Shown piece after piece: positions 50,961 to 59,465 of a stretch of DNA of 64,000 nt. Source of the DNA: UBA9160 sp035489755 (GTDB taxonomy: Bacteria > Myxococcota_A > UBA9160); contig DATGZK010000020.1 in NCBI GenBank assembly GCA_035489755.1, positions 61,031 to 125,030 of the forward strand, in the 5' to 3' direction. How positions within the stretch are numbered: position 1 is the first letter of the stretch; every line of letters begins with the position of its first letter. The notes below the pieces were generated by a model, which saw only the letters and a list, made by a program, of their open reading frames with translations, did no database searches and had not been told where the DNA came from. Both the position numbers and the translations under genes were made by a program.

Positions 50961-52444
50961 ACGTGTTCTCCCCCGACTTTCTCTTTCGCAATGCCCTCGC
51001 GGGGGGGCTCCTCGTGGGCGTCCTCTGTGGTGTGCTCGGGGTGTATGTGGTGCTGCGCCGGTTTGCCCTCCTTGGAGTGGCGCTGCCGCAGGCCAGCGCC
51101 GCCGGGATTGCGTTCACCTTCCTCGCTACACGCCACCAGCACGCCGCGGGCGCCGGGACGCATGTGCTTGCACTCCTCGGCTCCGCGGGATTCACGTTCG
51201 GCGGCTTGGCCCTGCTCACCCTCTCCGGACGGCGCTCTCGAATCCCCGAGGACGGGCGGATCGGCGCTCTGCTTGCGGTGGCCTCAGCGGGCACGGTGCT
51301 GTTCGTGGCGGCCAATCCTGGCGGCGACTTTGAAGTGACGAGTCTTTTGCGCGGGGAGCTGCTCGCCATCAGCGACAGCGACCTCGTGATCCTCGCCGCG
51401 GCGAGCCTTGTGACCGGGATTCTGTTTCTCTTGTTTCGCCGCGAGATTCTGCTCGCATCGTTCGATCCAGACTTTGCACGGACCCTCGGTAAAAGTCCGG
51501 TGAAGGCCGATGCTCTGCTCTACTCGCTCCTTGGAATTGCGATCTCGCTCGGCGTGATGACGGTCGGCCCGCTCGTGGTGTTCGGCTTCCTGACGCTACC
51601 CGCCCTCTGCGCGCTCCGGGTCGCACCTCGACTCGGAGTGGCGTTCGGGATCGCCGCCCTGGTGGCGGCCGCCTCCTCGCTCGGGGGGTTCGCAATCGCC
51701 TATCGCGCCGACCTGCCCGCGGGTCCCGTCGACGTCGCGCTGGCTGCGGCCCTCTGGCTGGCTGTGAGCGGGATCGCGCGACTGCGGGCATCCAGGGCCC
51801 GGCGCACTGCCCTTCGTGTCGTTGTGATCGCGGCGGTCGTGCTCGCAGCCGGATTCGCACTCGGTGGGTGCGCGGGCAGCGAAGGACCCCCAGGAGAGCC
51901 GGTGAACGGCACCCCGCCCCCGCTCGCCCGTGGCACTCTGCCCGCCTCGCAACGCCCCATCGCGGTGCTGCGCTTCCGCAACGAGACAGGCCAAAGCCTG
52001 CGCATCGCGTCGAACAACCCGCTCGAGGAGCTCGACAAGGCCGCCGGAGATCCCTTTGCACGCCGGGATCCCACCGTTTTGGACGAGCTCGAGGAAATCG
52101 CAACGCAGGAGCTTGCGCGACGGGGATTCGTTGTACTGTCGGCGGCAGAGACCCGAAGAGCGGTTCCGACGCCACCCTCGGATCCCGGAAGCGCGGCCCT
52201 GGCCGCGAAGCGGGCGGGTCTCGACACCCTCGTGCTCCAGGGAACGCTTCGCCGCTTCACACTGAACCCAAGCCGCATCCTCCTCATCACTCTAGAGCTC
52301 GCCCTCGTCGACCCGCGCGATGGCCGCACCCTCTGGACCGGTACCGCCCGTCGTCCGGTCGCCGTCCCCGCAGCCCAGACCCTGCCCGAAGCGGTACGGG
52401 ACGCCGGCCCGCAGATCTTCGCCGATGCCTTCAGCGGCGGTTGA
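50957..52444 (+). CDS. ZnuB-type ABC permease fused in frame to a lipoprotein-like domain
   Basis: A 495-codon frame. Residues 1-280 are an ABC-3 metal permease with eight or so helices (LFRNALAGGLLVGVLCGVLGVYVVLRRFALLGVALPQASAAGIA is the typical start; MTVGPLVVFGFLTLPA near 200). Without any stop the frame then reads RASRARRTALR, VVVIAAVVLAAGFALGGC, which looks like a lipoprotein signal. An extracytoplasmic domain of about 190 residues follows (RPIAVLRFRNETGQSLRI, DTLVLQGTLRRFTLNPSRIL), resembling TolB-N/LpoB/GNA1162-type lipoproteins. An in-frame GTG at 51764 could start a separate lipoprotein. ZnuB proteins normally end at about 270-290 residues. Confidence 0.82.
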   Translation: MNVFSPDFLFRNALAGGLLVGVLCGVLGVYVVLRRFALLGVALPQASAAGIAFTFLATRHQHAAGAGTHVLALLGSAGFTFGGLALLTLSGRRSRIPEDGRIGALLAVASAGTVLFVAANPGGDFEVTSLLRGELLAISDSDLVILAAASLVTGILFLLFRREILLASFDPDFARTLGKSPVKADALLYSLLGIAISLGVMTVGPLVVFGFLTLPALCALRVAPRLGVAFGIAALVAAASSLGGFAIAYRADLPAGPVDVALAAALWLAVSGIARLRASRARRTALRVVVIAAVVLAAGFALGGCAGSEGPPGEPVNGTPPPLARGTLPASQRPIAVLRFRNETGQSLRIASNNPLEELDKAAGDPFARRDPTVLDELEEIATQELARRGFVVLSAAETRRAVPTPPSDPGSAALAAKRAGLDTLVLQGTLRRFTLNPSRILLITLELALVDPRDGRTLWTGTARRPVAVPAAQTLPEAVRDAGPQIFADAFSGG

Positions 52445-52511
52445 GCGAAGCCATGTCTGCGAAACGCGGGTTAAGCCCTGTCCTGGGAACCATCCGATAG
52501 GGGAGTCGAAA

Positions 52512-52528
52512 TCTGATATATCGTCAGA
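52512..52528. promoter_or_regulatory. Operator-like 17-bp inverted repeat, site 7
   Basis: TCTGATA-TAT-CGTCAGA matches the consensus at 12 of 14 arm positions, 27 bases before the ligase ATG at 52556. The TGATATAT core could overlap the -10 hexamer. Confidence 0.72.
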
Positions 52529-52555
52529 TTGCAAGCTTCCGGGAGATCTGGCTTG

Positions 52556-54103
52556 ATGGAGATTCGAGGCTTTTGGAAGGCCGCCGCGGCGCAGCCCGAG
52601 CGTGTCGCGGTCATCGAACCGGACGGCCGAGGCGTCGCTGCCGGCGAGCTTCTCGCGGCTGCGAATCAAACCGTAGCAGGACTACGAGCGCTCGGTCTTC
52701 GCGACGGTGACGTCGTTGCGATGGCGCTCCCCAATTGCAGCGCGGTCTTCGAGCTGCTCCTCGCCGGGATGCAAGCGGGCTGGCACCTAGTCCCGATCAA
52801 CACCCACCTCACCGACACCGAGATGGCGTACATCTTGCGGGACAGCAGTGCGCGGGCCTTCATCGGCCACGAGCGGCTCGCACTGCGCTGCGCCGAGGCG
52901 GCTCAGGCTGCGGGCCTTCCGGCCGACGCGCGTTTTGCCGTGGGAAAGGTGCCGGCCTTTCGCCCTCTCGCTGCCTTACGAGAGGGTCAGCCAAGCTCGC
53001 TTCCCGAGAATCGACTTGCGGGGCAGATCATGCAGTACACCTCGGGTACCACGGGACAGCCGAAGGGCGTTCACCGCGACCTTGCACCGTTCGATCCCGA
53101 AACCGCGATTGCGCTCTACGCTCAGCATCTGCTCCGCTTCGATATCACGCCAGGTGGAGGGCACGTTCACCTTTGTGGGTCGCCGATGTACCACTTGGCG
53201 CCGCTTGCCTACGCCTGGTTCTCGCTCCATTTCGAGCACCTCGTGGTGCTCATGGATCGCTGGACACCGCACGAAGCGCTGGAGCAGATCACGCGCCACG
53301 GCGTCACCACCACCCACATGGTACCCACTCAGTTCCACCGCTTGCTGCAGCTCTCTTCCGAGGAGCGCGCTCGCTATCGCACGAGTTCCCTGAAGCACGT
53401 CCTTCACGCCGCGGCGCCATGCCCGGTGGAGGTGAAGCGGCGGATGCTCGAGTGGTGGGGGCCTGTGATTTACGAGTACTACGGCGCGAGCGAGGGCGGG
53501 GGAACCCTTGTGAAGGCCGCCGAGTGGCTCCGCAAGCCGGGAACCGTGGGTCGTCCATGGGCGGGGGCTGCAATCCGGATCCTGGACGACAACGGCAAAG
53601 AATGTCCGCCGGGGAGCCCGGGGACGGTGTATCTGAAGCTGCTCCAGCCCTTCGAGTACCGCGGCGATCCCGAAAAAACTCGCGCGTCTCGTCGGGGCGA
53701 TTTTTTCACCGTCGGCGATGTCGGTTTCCTGGATCCGGACGGCTACCTTTTCCTGTGCGATCGCAAAATCGACATGATCATTTCTGGCGGCGTAAACATC
53801 TACCCCGCCGAAGTGGAGGCGGTTCTCCTGACCCATCCTCGGGTTGGGGACGCCGCAGTCTTCGGCATTCCCGACGACGAGTGGGGAGAGCGCGTAAAGG
53901 CCGTGGTCGAACCCGCGAGCGATGTCACCCCAGGCCCGGAGCTCGCCGAGGAGCTCCTCGCCTTCTGCGCCCAGAAGCTCGCGCATTACAAGTGTCCATC
54001 GAGCGTGGATTTCGTCGAAGCACTGCCGCGCGACCCGAACGGCAAGCTCTACAAGCGCCGCTTGCGCGATCCGTATTGGCAGAACCGCGAACGCGCGATC
54101 TGA
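52556..54103 (+). CDS. AMP-forming acyl-CoA synthetase
   Basis: A 515-residue ANL ligase with intact motifs: YTSGTTGQPKGVHRDL, YEYYGASEGGG, FTVGDVGFLDPDGY, the hinge DRKIDMIISGGVNIYPAEVE and the catalytic Lys in DPNGKLYKRRLRD. The VNIYPAEVE hinge is that of fatty/aryl acid ligases. The ATG at 52556 has GGGAG at 10 bases; upstream TTG codons are unlikely. It is first of a two-ligase operon under site 7. Confidence 0.92.
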   Translation: MEIRGFWKAAAAQPERVAVIEPDGRGVAAGELLAAANQTVAGLRALGLRDGDVVAMALPNCSAVFELLLAGMQAGWHLVPINTHLTDTEMAYILRDSSARAFIGHERLALRCAEAAQAAGLPADARFAVGKVPAFRPLAALREGQPSSLPENRLAGQIMQYTSGTTGQPKGVHRDLAPFDPETAIALYAQHLLRFDITPGGGHVHLCGSPMYHLAPLAYAWFSLHFEHLVVLMDRWTPHEALEQITRHGVTTTHMVPTQFHRLLQLSSEERARYRTSSLKHVLHAAAPCPVEVKRRMLEWWGPVIYEYYGASEGGGTLVKAAEWLRKPGTVGRPWAGAAIRILDDNGKECPPGSPGTVYLKLLQPFEYRGDPEKTRASRRGDFFTVGDVGFLDPDGYLFLCDRKIDMIISGGVNIYPAEVEAVLLTHPRVGDAAVFGIPDDEWGERVKAVVEPASDVTPGPELAEELLAFCAQKLAHYKCPSSVDFVEALPRDPNGKLYKRRLRDPYWQNRERAI

Positions 54104-54120
54104 GATACAAGAGGAGCGCC

Positions 54121-55704
54121 ATGGACCACGAGTTCGGGTCGGGGGCAACGGATCTACTCCATGCTCTTGGACTGGGTGACGTTCTGGCAGAGCATGGACG
54201 CAGCAATCCGCACCAGATTGCCTGGGTCTGCGGCACTGCACGTTATGGCTATGCCCAAGCCAATGCTCGCGTAAATCACCTCGCGGATTTCCTGCGCGCG
54301 CAGGGCGTCCGCGCGGGAGATCGGATCCTCTGGCTTGGCCAGAACTGCCATCGTCTGCTCGAGGCGCTCCTCGCAGCGGCGAAGATCGGCGCTGTCTTTT
54401 GCCCTGCCAACTGGCGACAGACCGCTGACGAGCTCACCTTTGTTCTGGGCGATTTGGCTCCGAAAGTGGTCTTCTGGCAGGACGAGGAGATTGGATCTGC
54501 CGTGCGGGCAGCGCGCGAGCGAAGCCCCGAGATCCCGCTCTGGATTCAGCACGACGGGGTCGGGGAGGGGAGCTATGAGAGCCTTGTCGAGCGCGAAGAG
54601 ACTTCTTCGCCCGCGCCCCCAGTGGATCCTTTGGAGCCAGTCCTGGCCCTGTACACCGCGGCATTTGGCGGACGCCCCGGCGCAGCGCTGCTCTCGCACA
54701 CCTCTCTTATGCTCCAAGGCCTCGTGATCTCAAAAGTGCAGGACATCGGCCGGGACTTTGTCTACCTAAACTGCGGCCCGCTCTTTCACGTGGCGACGCT
54801 GATGACCACCCTTGCGACGTTTCTGTGGGGAGGAACGAATGTCTTTACACGGCGCGTCGACGCCGAGGAGCTGTGCCGGCTGGTCGAGGCGGAGCGCTGC
54901 ACCGGGGCGTTCGTCATGCCGCCCACGATGCAGCAGATGGTCGAGGTGAACCGCGAGCGGAAGTACGACCTCACGAGTCTGCGAAGCTTTCGTGCGCTCC
55001 CGGCGTGGAACGCGATGACTTCCGAGGACACGAGCGCGTGGGGCCGGCGCCCCGGCGGCTACGGCCAGACCGAAGCCGCGGGCATGGTGACACTCGCCGC
55101 GCTTGGCAGTGGGGCAACCGGATCCCACGGCCGTTCGACTCCCCTGGTCCAGGTGCGGATCGTGGACCCCGATGGCCAGGAGGTCGGTCCGGGCGAGGTG
55201 GGAGAGATCGTGGCGCGCGGTCCGACGCTGATGCACGGCTACCACAGCCGCAGCGAGGAGACCTCTGCGCGCCAGGCCGGAGGTTGGCACCACACCCACG
55301 ACCTCGGTCGGCGCGAAGCGGACGGCTCGCTGAGCTTCATCGGGCCGAAGACGCGGCTCATCAAGTCGGCAGCCGAGAACATCTATCCCGTCGAAGTGGA
55401 GAGCTGCCTGCGCAAGCACACCGCGGTTGCAGACTGCGCCGTGGTCGGTCGACCGGACCGCACCTGGGGCCAGAGCGTCTTGGCGGTCGTCGTGCGAAAG
55501 CCCGGCGCAAGCGTGTCGGCGGAGGAGCTCGTCGAGCACTGCCGGGCGCACATCGCCTCCTACAAGAAACCGCGCGCCGTGGAATTCGTGGATCAGCTGC
55601 CGCGGCGCGGATTCGCCGTGGACTATGAGGCCCTGGATCGGCAGTTCGGTGGAGGCGGCTATCCCGGCATCCGGAGAGGGCAATCGGAACGGACGGACCC
55701 TTAG
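54121..55704 (+). CDS. AMP-binding acyl-CoA synthetase-like protein with altered catalytic motifs
   Basis: A 527-residue ANL-fold protein. The phosphate loop reads YTAAFGGRPGAALLSH in place of YTSGTTGxPKG. At the C-terminus the usual GK-Lys motif is replaced by LPRRGFAVDYEALDRQFGG followed by GGYPG. The hinge (RLIKSAAENIYPVEVE) is normal. This is a known odd subfamily of FadD-like proteins; whether it adenylates is uncertain. The ATG at 54121 has GAGG upstream; the frame continues far upstream only as a shadow of the previous gene. It ends with a 4-base tail overlap with the convergent PaaK-like gene. Confidence 0.85.
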   Translation: MDHEFGSGATDLLHALGLGDVLAEHGRSNPHQIAWVCGTARYGYAQANARVNHLADFLRAQGVRAGDRILWLGQNCHRLLEALLAAAKIGAVFCPANWRQTADELTFVLGDLAPKVVFWQDEEIGSAVRAARERSPEIPLWIQHDGVGEGSYESLVEREETSSPAPPVDPLEPVLALYTAAFGGRPGAALLSHTSLMLQGLVISKVQDIGRDFVYLNCGPLFHVATLMTTLATFLWGGTNVFTRRVDAEELCRLVEAERCTGAFVMPPTMQQMVEVNRERKYDLTSLRSFRALPAWNAMTSEDTSAWGRRPGGYGQTEAAGMVTLAALGSGATGSHGRSTPLVQVRIVDPDGQEVGPGEVGEIVARGPTLMHGYHSRSEETSARQAGGWHHTHDLGRREADGSLSFIGPKTRLIKSAAENIYPVEVESCLRKHTAVADCAVVGRPDRTWGQSVLAVVVRKPGASVSAEELVEHCRAHIASYKKPRAVEFVDQLPRRGFAVDYEALDRQFGGGGYPGIRRGQSERTDP

Positions 55705-57023
55705 GCGTCGACGACTCGGTTGGTCTTGTAACCCGAGCGCGCGAGCGTGCCCCGGGGGAGGATCTCAACCTGGGCCGAGACGCCGAGTTTTTCCATGAGT
55801 GCGCTGGCACAGGCCCGTGCCGCATCTCCCACGTCTCCTTCACCCTGCTCGACGCGGACGATCAGCTGCGCGGCGTTTTCCTGCGGGCGTACTACGGCCC
55901 ACTCGAGGGATGGCTCAGACACGGCACGGACGCCTCGGAGTGCAGCCTCGACCTCCGATGCCTGGAAGCGCTTCCCCTGACAAGAGAGAAGGTCCTTGAA
56001 GCGGCCGCCCCAGAAACCGCGAATCGTCGTTTCTCCGCAGGCGCACGGCTCGCGTACCAAGGCGCAGGCTTCCTCGAGGTCGTAGCGCAGCATCCCGTTG
56101 TCACGATCGAGCGTCGTGACGACAAGATTGCCCCATTGACCATCGGCGACATCTTGGCCCGTCGCCGGATCGACGGCCTGCACGACCACCCAATCCTCAT
56201 TGAGGTGCGCTCCGGGGGATTGCGTGCACGGGCTTCCGATGTACGCGTAGCACTCAAGGCCCGCCGTCATGAGAGGCATGCCCTTTCCGCCACCACCGAG
56301 CGAAGGGATCCGAAGTCCCACGTCTTTGCGCGGATCGAGACCCAGCTTCGCAGACACCTCGAAGTAGCGACCGAGCGAAAAGCCGACGAAGGGGATATCG
56401 GGCTTGAAGCGCATCCAGGCCCGAATTCCCTGTTCCGCAAGCACGTCGGTATCCGGGGGCGGGACCCAAAGATTCACCAGGCCGAAGTACTCGTAGGTGC
56501 CCGACAAGAGCGCGCCGCCGCCATAGAGGTATGCAGGGTGTGCGTGCGTCACAATCATCCCGGGTCGGTGGCCCGAACGCCAGAACATCCGCGCTCCAGA
56601 CTCGTACTCGATCCAGATGTCCTTGCGCGTGAAGATCATGGTCGTGGGAGTCCCGGTGGTCCCCGTGGACTGGCCGATCCGCACGCACCGCCGCAGGTCC
56701 GTGAAGCGGTAGTCGCCGATCGGTGGATTCTCGGCTTCGGAGTTGCGGAGCTCCTGCTTGCGGGTCAGCGGTATGGAGGCAAGGTCTTCGACACCGTGAA
56801 AATCCGCAGGTGTCTTGATGCCCGCCTCTTCAAGCTTCCGCTGAAAAAACGGTACCGGCGTCTCAAGGATGCGGCGCACGAGTTCGCACGCCCGGACACT
56901 CTGGAGGCGGCGTCGCGCCTCGGGACTCTGCGTCTGGGCCTCGGGGTCCCAGAAGGGCTGATTCGCGTCCCGCGGCGGCGGGCCCATGAGTTCCGGACGG
57001 TAAACGGGCACGAACTCGAGCAT
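55701..57023 (-). CDS. Phenylacetate-CoA ligase family (PaaK-like) protein
   Basis: A 440-residue PaaK-type adenylate-forming ligase: FFQRKLEEAGIKTPADFHGV, ASIPLTRKQELRNS, the phosphate loop QSTGTTGTPTTMIFT and the C-terminal ligand site (RYDLEEACALVREPCACGE, GRFKDLLSCQGKRFQASEVE). The family activates aryl acids to CoA esters. The start ATG at 57023 gives the right N-terminus; the open frame continues upstream into the oxygenase gene but only as shadow. Its start is 10 bases from operator site 8, which it shares with the divergent Rieske gene. Confidence 0.88.
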   Translation of the reverse strand: MLEFVPVYRPELMGPPPRDANQPFWDPEAQTQSPEARRRLQSVRACELVRRILETPVPFFQRKLEEAGIKTPADFHGVEDLASIPLTRKQELRNSEAENPPIGDYRFTDLRRCVRIGQSTGTTGTPTTMIFTRKDIWIEYESGARMFWRSGHRPGMIVTHAHPAYLYGGGALLSGTYEYFGLVNLWVPPPDTDVLAEQGIRAWMRFKPDIPFVGFSLGRYFEVSAKLGLDPRKDVGLRIPSLGGGGKGMPLMTAGLECYAYIGSPCTQSPGAHLNEDWVVVQAVDPATGQDVADGQWGNLVVTTLDRDNGMLRYDLEEACALVREPCACGETTIRGFWGGRFKDLLSCQGKRFQASEVEAALRGVRAVSEPSLEWAVVRPQENAAQLIVRVEQGEGDVGDAARACASALMEKLGVSAQVEILPRGTLARSGYKTNRVVDA

Positions 57024-57033
57024 ACCACCAGAA

Positions 57034-57050
57034 TCTGACGGGGTGTTAGA
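57034..57050. promoter_or_regulatory. Operator-like 17-bp inverted repeat, site 8 (divergent)
   Basis: TCTGACG-GGG-TGTTAGA matches the consensus at 12 of 14 arm positions. It is centred in the 35-base gap between divergent genes, 10 bases from the PaaK-like start (57023) and 8 bases from the oxygenase start (57059), so one bound protein would cover both. Confidence 0.75.
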
Positions 57051-57058
57051 ATCGTGGG

Positions 57059-58039
57059 ATGCCGCGGCGCCTTCCGTTTCCTGCATCGCCTGACGGGTGG
57101 TTTTGTGTGGCGGACTCCGATGAGCTCGCGCCCGGTGAGGTGAAGGCCGTCCGCTATTTTGGCCGCGAACTCGTCCTCTGGCGGACAGCAAGCGGGGAAG
57201 CGCGTCTGGCCGACGCGCACTGCCCGCACCTAGGCGCGCACATCGGAATCGGCGGGCAGGTACTGGGCGACACCCTGCGTTGTCCGTTCCATGGCTGGCG
57301 CTTCGATCCGACCGGGCGCTGTGTCGAAGTCCCTTACGCCAGGCGCATCCCACCCCAAGCCGCGCTTGCAGTATGGCCCGTCGTGGAACGCAACGGCTGT
57401 GTTTTCGCCTGGCACCACGCGAAAGGACGCTCGCCGAGCTGGGAGATTCCTGTCGTTCCGGAGTGGGGAGCCGAAGGTTGGAGCACGCCCGTGCGCCGCA
57501 CCTTCCGGGTTCGCGCACATTGCCAGGAGATGGCCGAGAACGTGGTGGACGACGCTCACTTCCGGTATGTGCACGGCACGCACACCATGCCGCGGAGCAC
57601 GGCGGAAATCGACGGCCACGTCTTCCGAGTCACTTCGGTATCGATGGTCGGAACACCGCGGGGCGAGACGGAAGGCAGGATTGAGATCGCCTCCTATGGA
57701 TTCGGCTTCGGTGTCACACGCTTTGTCGGAGTGATCGAAACCTTGGTCGTGATTACGGGTGCACCGATCGACGATGACTGGTCGGAGACGACCCTGCGTT
57801 TTATGGTCCGCAAACTCGCAAACGATGACGCCACAAAGGGGGTGGGCCGCGCGTTTGTCGCGGAGATCGACCGGCAGTTCGGCCAGGACATCCCCATCTG
57901 GGAGAACAAGATCCATTTGCCGCGTCCGCTGCTATGCGATGGCGATGGACCGATCGCGTTGCTCCGCCGATGGGCGCGCCAGTTCTACTCGGGCCTCGGT
58001 GAGGTTCCCGAAGGCATGGGGGTACCCCTTGAAGCTTGA
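57059..58039 (+). CDS. Rieske [2Fe-2S] non-haem iron oxygenase (KshA-like)
   Basis: A 326-residue oxygenase. The Rieske cluster ligands are CPH and CPFH (CPHLGAHIGIGGQVLG then LRCPFHGWRFD). The mononuclear iron site is ENVVDDAHFRYVHGTH, with the 2-His-1-carboxylate pattern. Its length and pattern resemble 3-ketosteroid 9-alpha-hydroxylase and cholesterol 7-desaturase-type oxygenases. It would need a reductase partner, and none is in the window. It overlaps the amidohydrolase gene by 11 bases, so it may hydroxylate a ring that the amidohydrolase then handles. Confidence 0.88.
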   Translation: MPRRLPFPASPDGWFCVADSDELAPGEVKAVRYFGRELVLWRTASGEARLADAHCPHLGAHIGIGGQVLGDTLRCPFHGWRFDPTGRCVEVPYARRIPPQAALAVWPVVERNGCVFAWHHAKGRSPSWEIPVVPEWGAEGWSTPVRRTFRVRAHCQEMAENVVDDAHFRYVHGTHTMPRSTAEIDGHVFRVTSVSMVGTPRGETEGRIEIASYGFGFGVTRFVGVIETLVVITGAPIDDDWSETTLRFMVRKLANDDATKGVGRAFVAEIDRQFGQDIPIWENKIHLPRPLLCDGDGPIALLRRWARQFYSGLGEVPEGMGVPLEA

Positions 58040-59333
58040 TGATCTCATCCTCGTGAGTGTCGACGACCATGTCGTCGAGCCGCCCAACCTGTTTTTACAT
58101 CATGTGCCGACGCGATTTCGCGACCGTGCTCCGCACGTCGTGCGCAAGGCCGACGGTTCCGATGTGTGGGCGTGGGAGGGACAGCAGGTCCCGAATATCG
58201 GACTCAATGCCGTCGCCGGCCGGCCTCCCGACGAGTATGGGATGGAGCCCACGAGCTTCGATCAGCTCCGCCCCGGATGTTACGACGGAAATGCGCGGAT
58301 CCTCGACATGAACGTCAACGGTGTCCTGGCCTCCATGTGCTTCCCCTCGTTCCCCGGCTTCTGCGGCACGACATTCGCCCGCCATCAGGACAAGGATCTC
58401 GCCCTCGTCATGCTGAAGGCGTACAACGACTGGCACATCGACGAGTGGTGCGGCAGTCATCCGGGGCGCTTCATTCCCCTGGCACTCCCGCCGGTTTGGG
58501 ATGCTCGCCTCATGGCAGACGAGGTTCGCCGCGTGGCTCGCAAGGGTTGCCATGCCATGAGCTTCTCAGAGAATCCCGAGAAGCTCGGCTTCCCGAGCCT
58601 GCATAGCGAGCATTGGGACCCATTTTGGAGCGCGTGCTGTGATGAGGGGACGATCGTCTGCCTGCATATCGGCTCGGGAGCCGGCATGGCGTTTACATCG
58701 ATGGATGCGCCGGTAAACGTCATGATTACGGTCCAGCCGATCAATATCTTTCCGACGGCGGCCGACCTTGTCTGGTCCCGCGTGCTGCGAAGCTTTCCCA
58801 GCCTGAAATTCGCACTTTCAGAGGGCGGGATCGGTTGGATCCCCTACTTCCTCGAGCGCATTGACTACGTCTATCAGCATCACAAGGCCTGGACGAGACA
58901 GGACTTCGGCGGGAAGCTACCGAGCGAGGTGTTTCGCGAGCACGTCGTGACGTGCTTCATTGACGACGCGACGGGTGTCGCGCTTCGGCACAGCGTCGGG
59001 ATCGACAATATCACCTGGGAGTGCGACTACCCGCACTCCGATACCACGTGGCCCCGCGCGCCGGAAGCCCTGGTCCGGTGCCTCGGCAATGCACCGGATG
59101 AAGACGTTCGGCGCATCACGCACGAGAACGCGATGCGTCATTTCCGTTTCGATCCGTTCGCACACCGGCCGAAAGAGAAGTGTACGGTTGCTGCACTCCG
59201 AGCGGAGGCCCGCAACGTGGATCTCTCGCTGCGAAGCCATGGCGGAAAGCCGCCGCGGGAGGATGCAGGGCCCATCACGACCCGAGATGTGACGCAGCAA
59301 CTCATGAGCGCATTCAGTACCCCGGCGGAGTAG
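58029..59333 (+). CDS. Amidohydrolase-2 family metal-dependent hydrolase
   Basis: A 434-residue member of the same subfamily as 27101 and 39783: LVSVDDHVVEPPNLFLHHVP, a VCLHIGSG strand with the metal His, and WECDYPHSDTTWP with the catalytic Asp. The most natural start is TTG at 58029, inside the end of the oxygenase gene and after a G5 run. The C-terminus is about 50 residues longer than its paralogues. It is translationally coupled to the oxygenase, so the two probably act on successive intermediates. Confidence 0.86.
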   Translation: MKLDDLILVSVDDHVVEPPNLFLHHVPTRFRDRAPHVVRKADGSDVWAWEGQQVPNIGLNAVAGRPPDEYGMEPTSFDQLRPGCYDGNARILDMNVNGVLASMCFPSFPGFCGTTFARHQDKDLALVMLKAYNDWHIDEWCGSHPGRFIPLALPPVWDARLMADEVRRVARKGCHAMSFSENPEKLGFPSLHSEHWDPFWSACCDEGTIVCLHIGSGAGMAFTSMDAPVNVMITVQPINIFPTAADLVWSRVLRSFPSLKFALSEGGIGWIPYFLERIDYVYQHHKAWTRQDFGGKLPSEVFREHVVTCFIDDATGVALRHSVGIDNITWECDYPHSDTTWPRAPEALVRCLGNAPDEDVRRITHENAMRHFRFDPFAHRPKEKCTVAALRAEARNVDLSLRSHGGKPPREDAGPITTRDVTQQLMSAFSTPAE

Positions 59334-59465
59334 ACCGGCTTTCGAGTGCGGGCACTGCCGGCGGGTGGTTGGGGGCTCAGCGGACTGCCGCGGAGAAACC
59401 GTAGCCCGCGTCTTGAGGTCCCCGCGGCGCTTAGTTTTATTGGAACTGACCCAAGGAGGCGGTCC

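Noticed and set aside
52735..54120. Open frame running upstream of the ligase at 54121
   Set aside because: It is a shadow of the 52556 ligase in another frame; the real N-terminus begins at 54121 after a ribosome site.
57024..57518. N-terminal extension of the PaaK-like gene
   Set aside because: It lies antisense to the Rieske oxygenase and crosses the operator; the family N-terminus begins at 57023.
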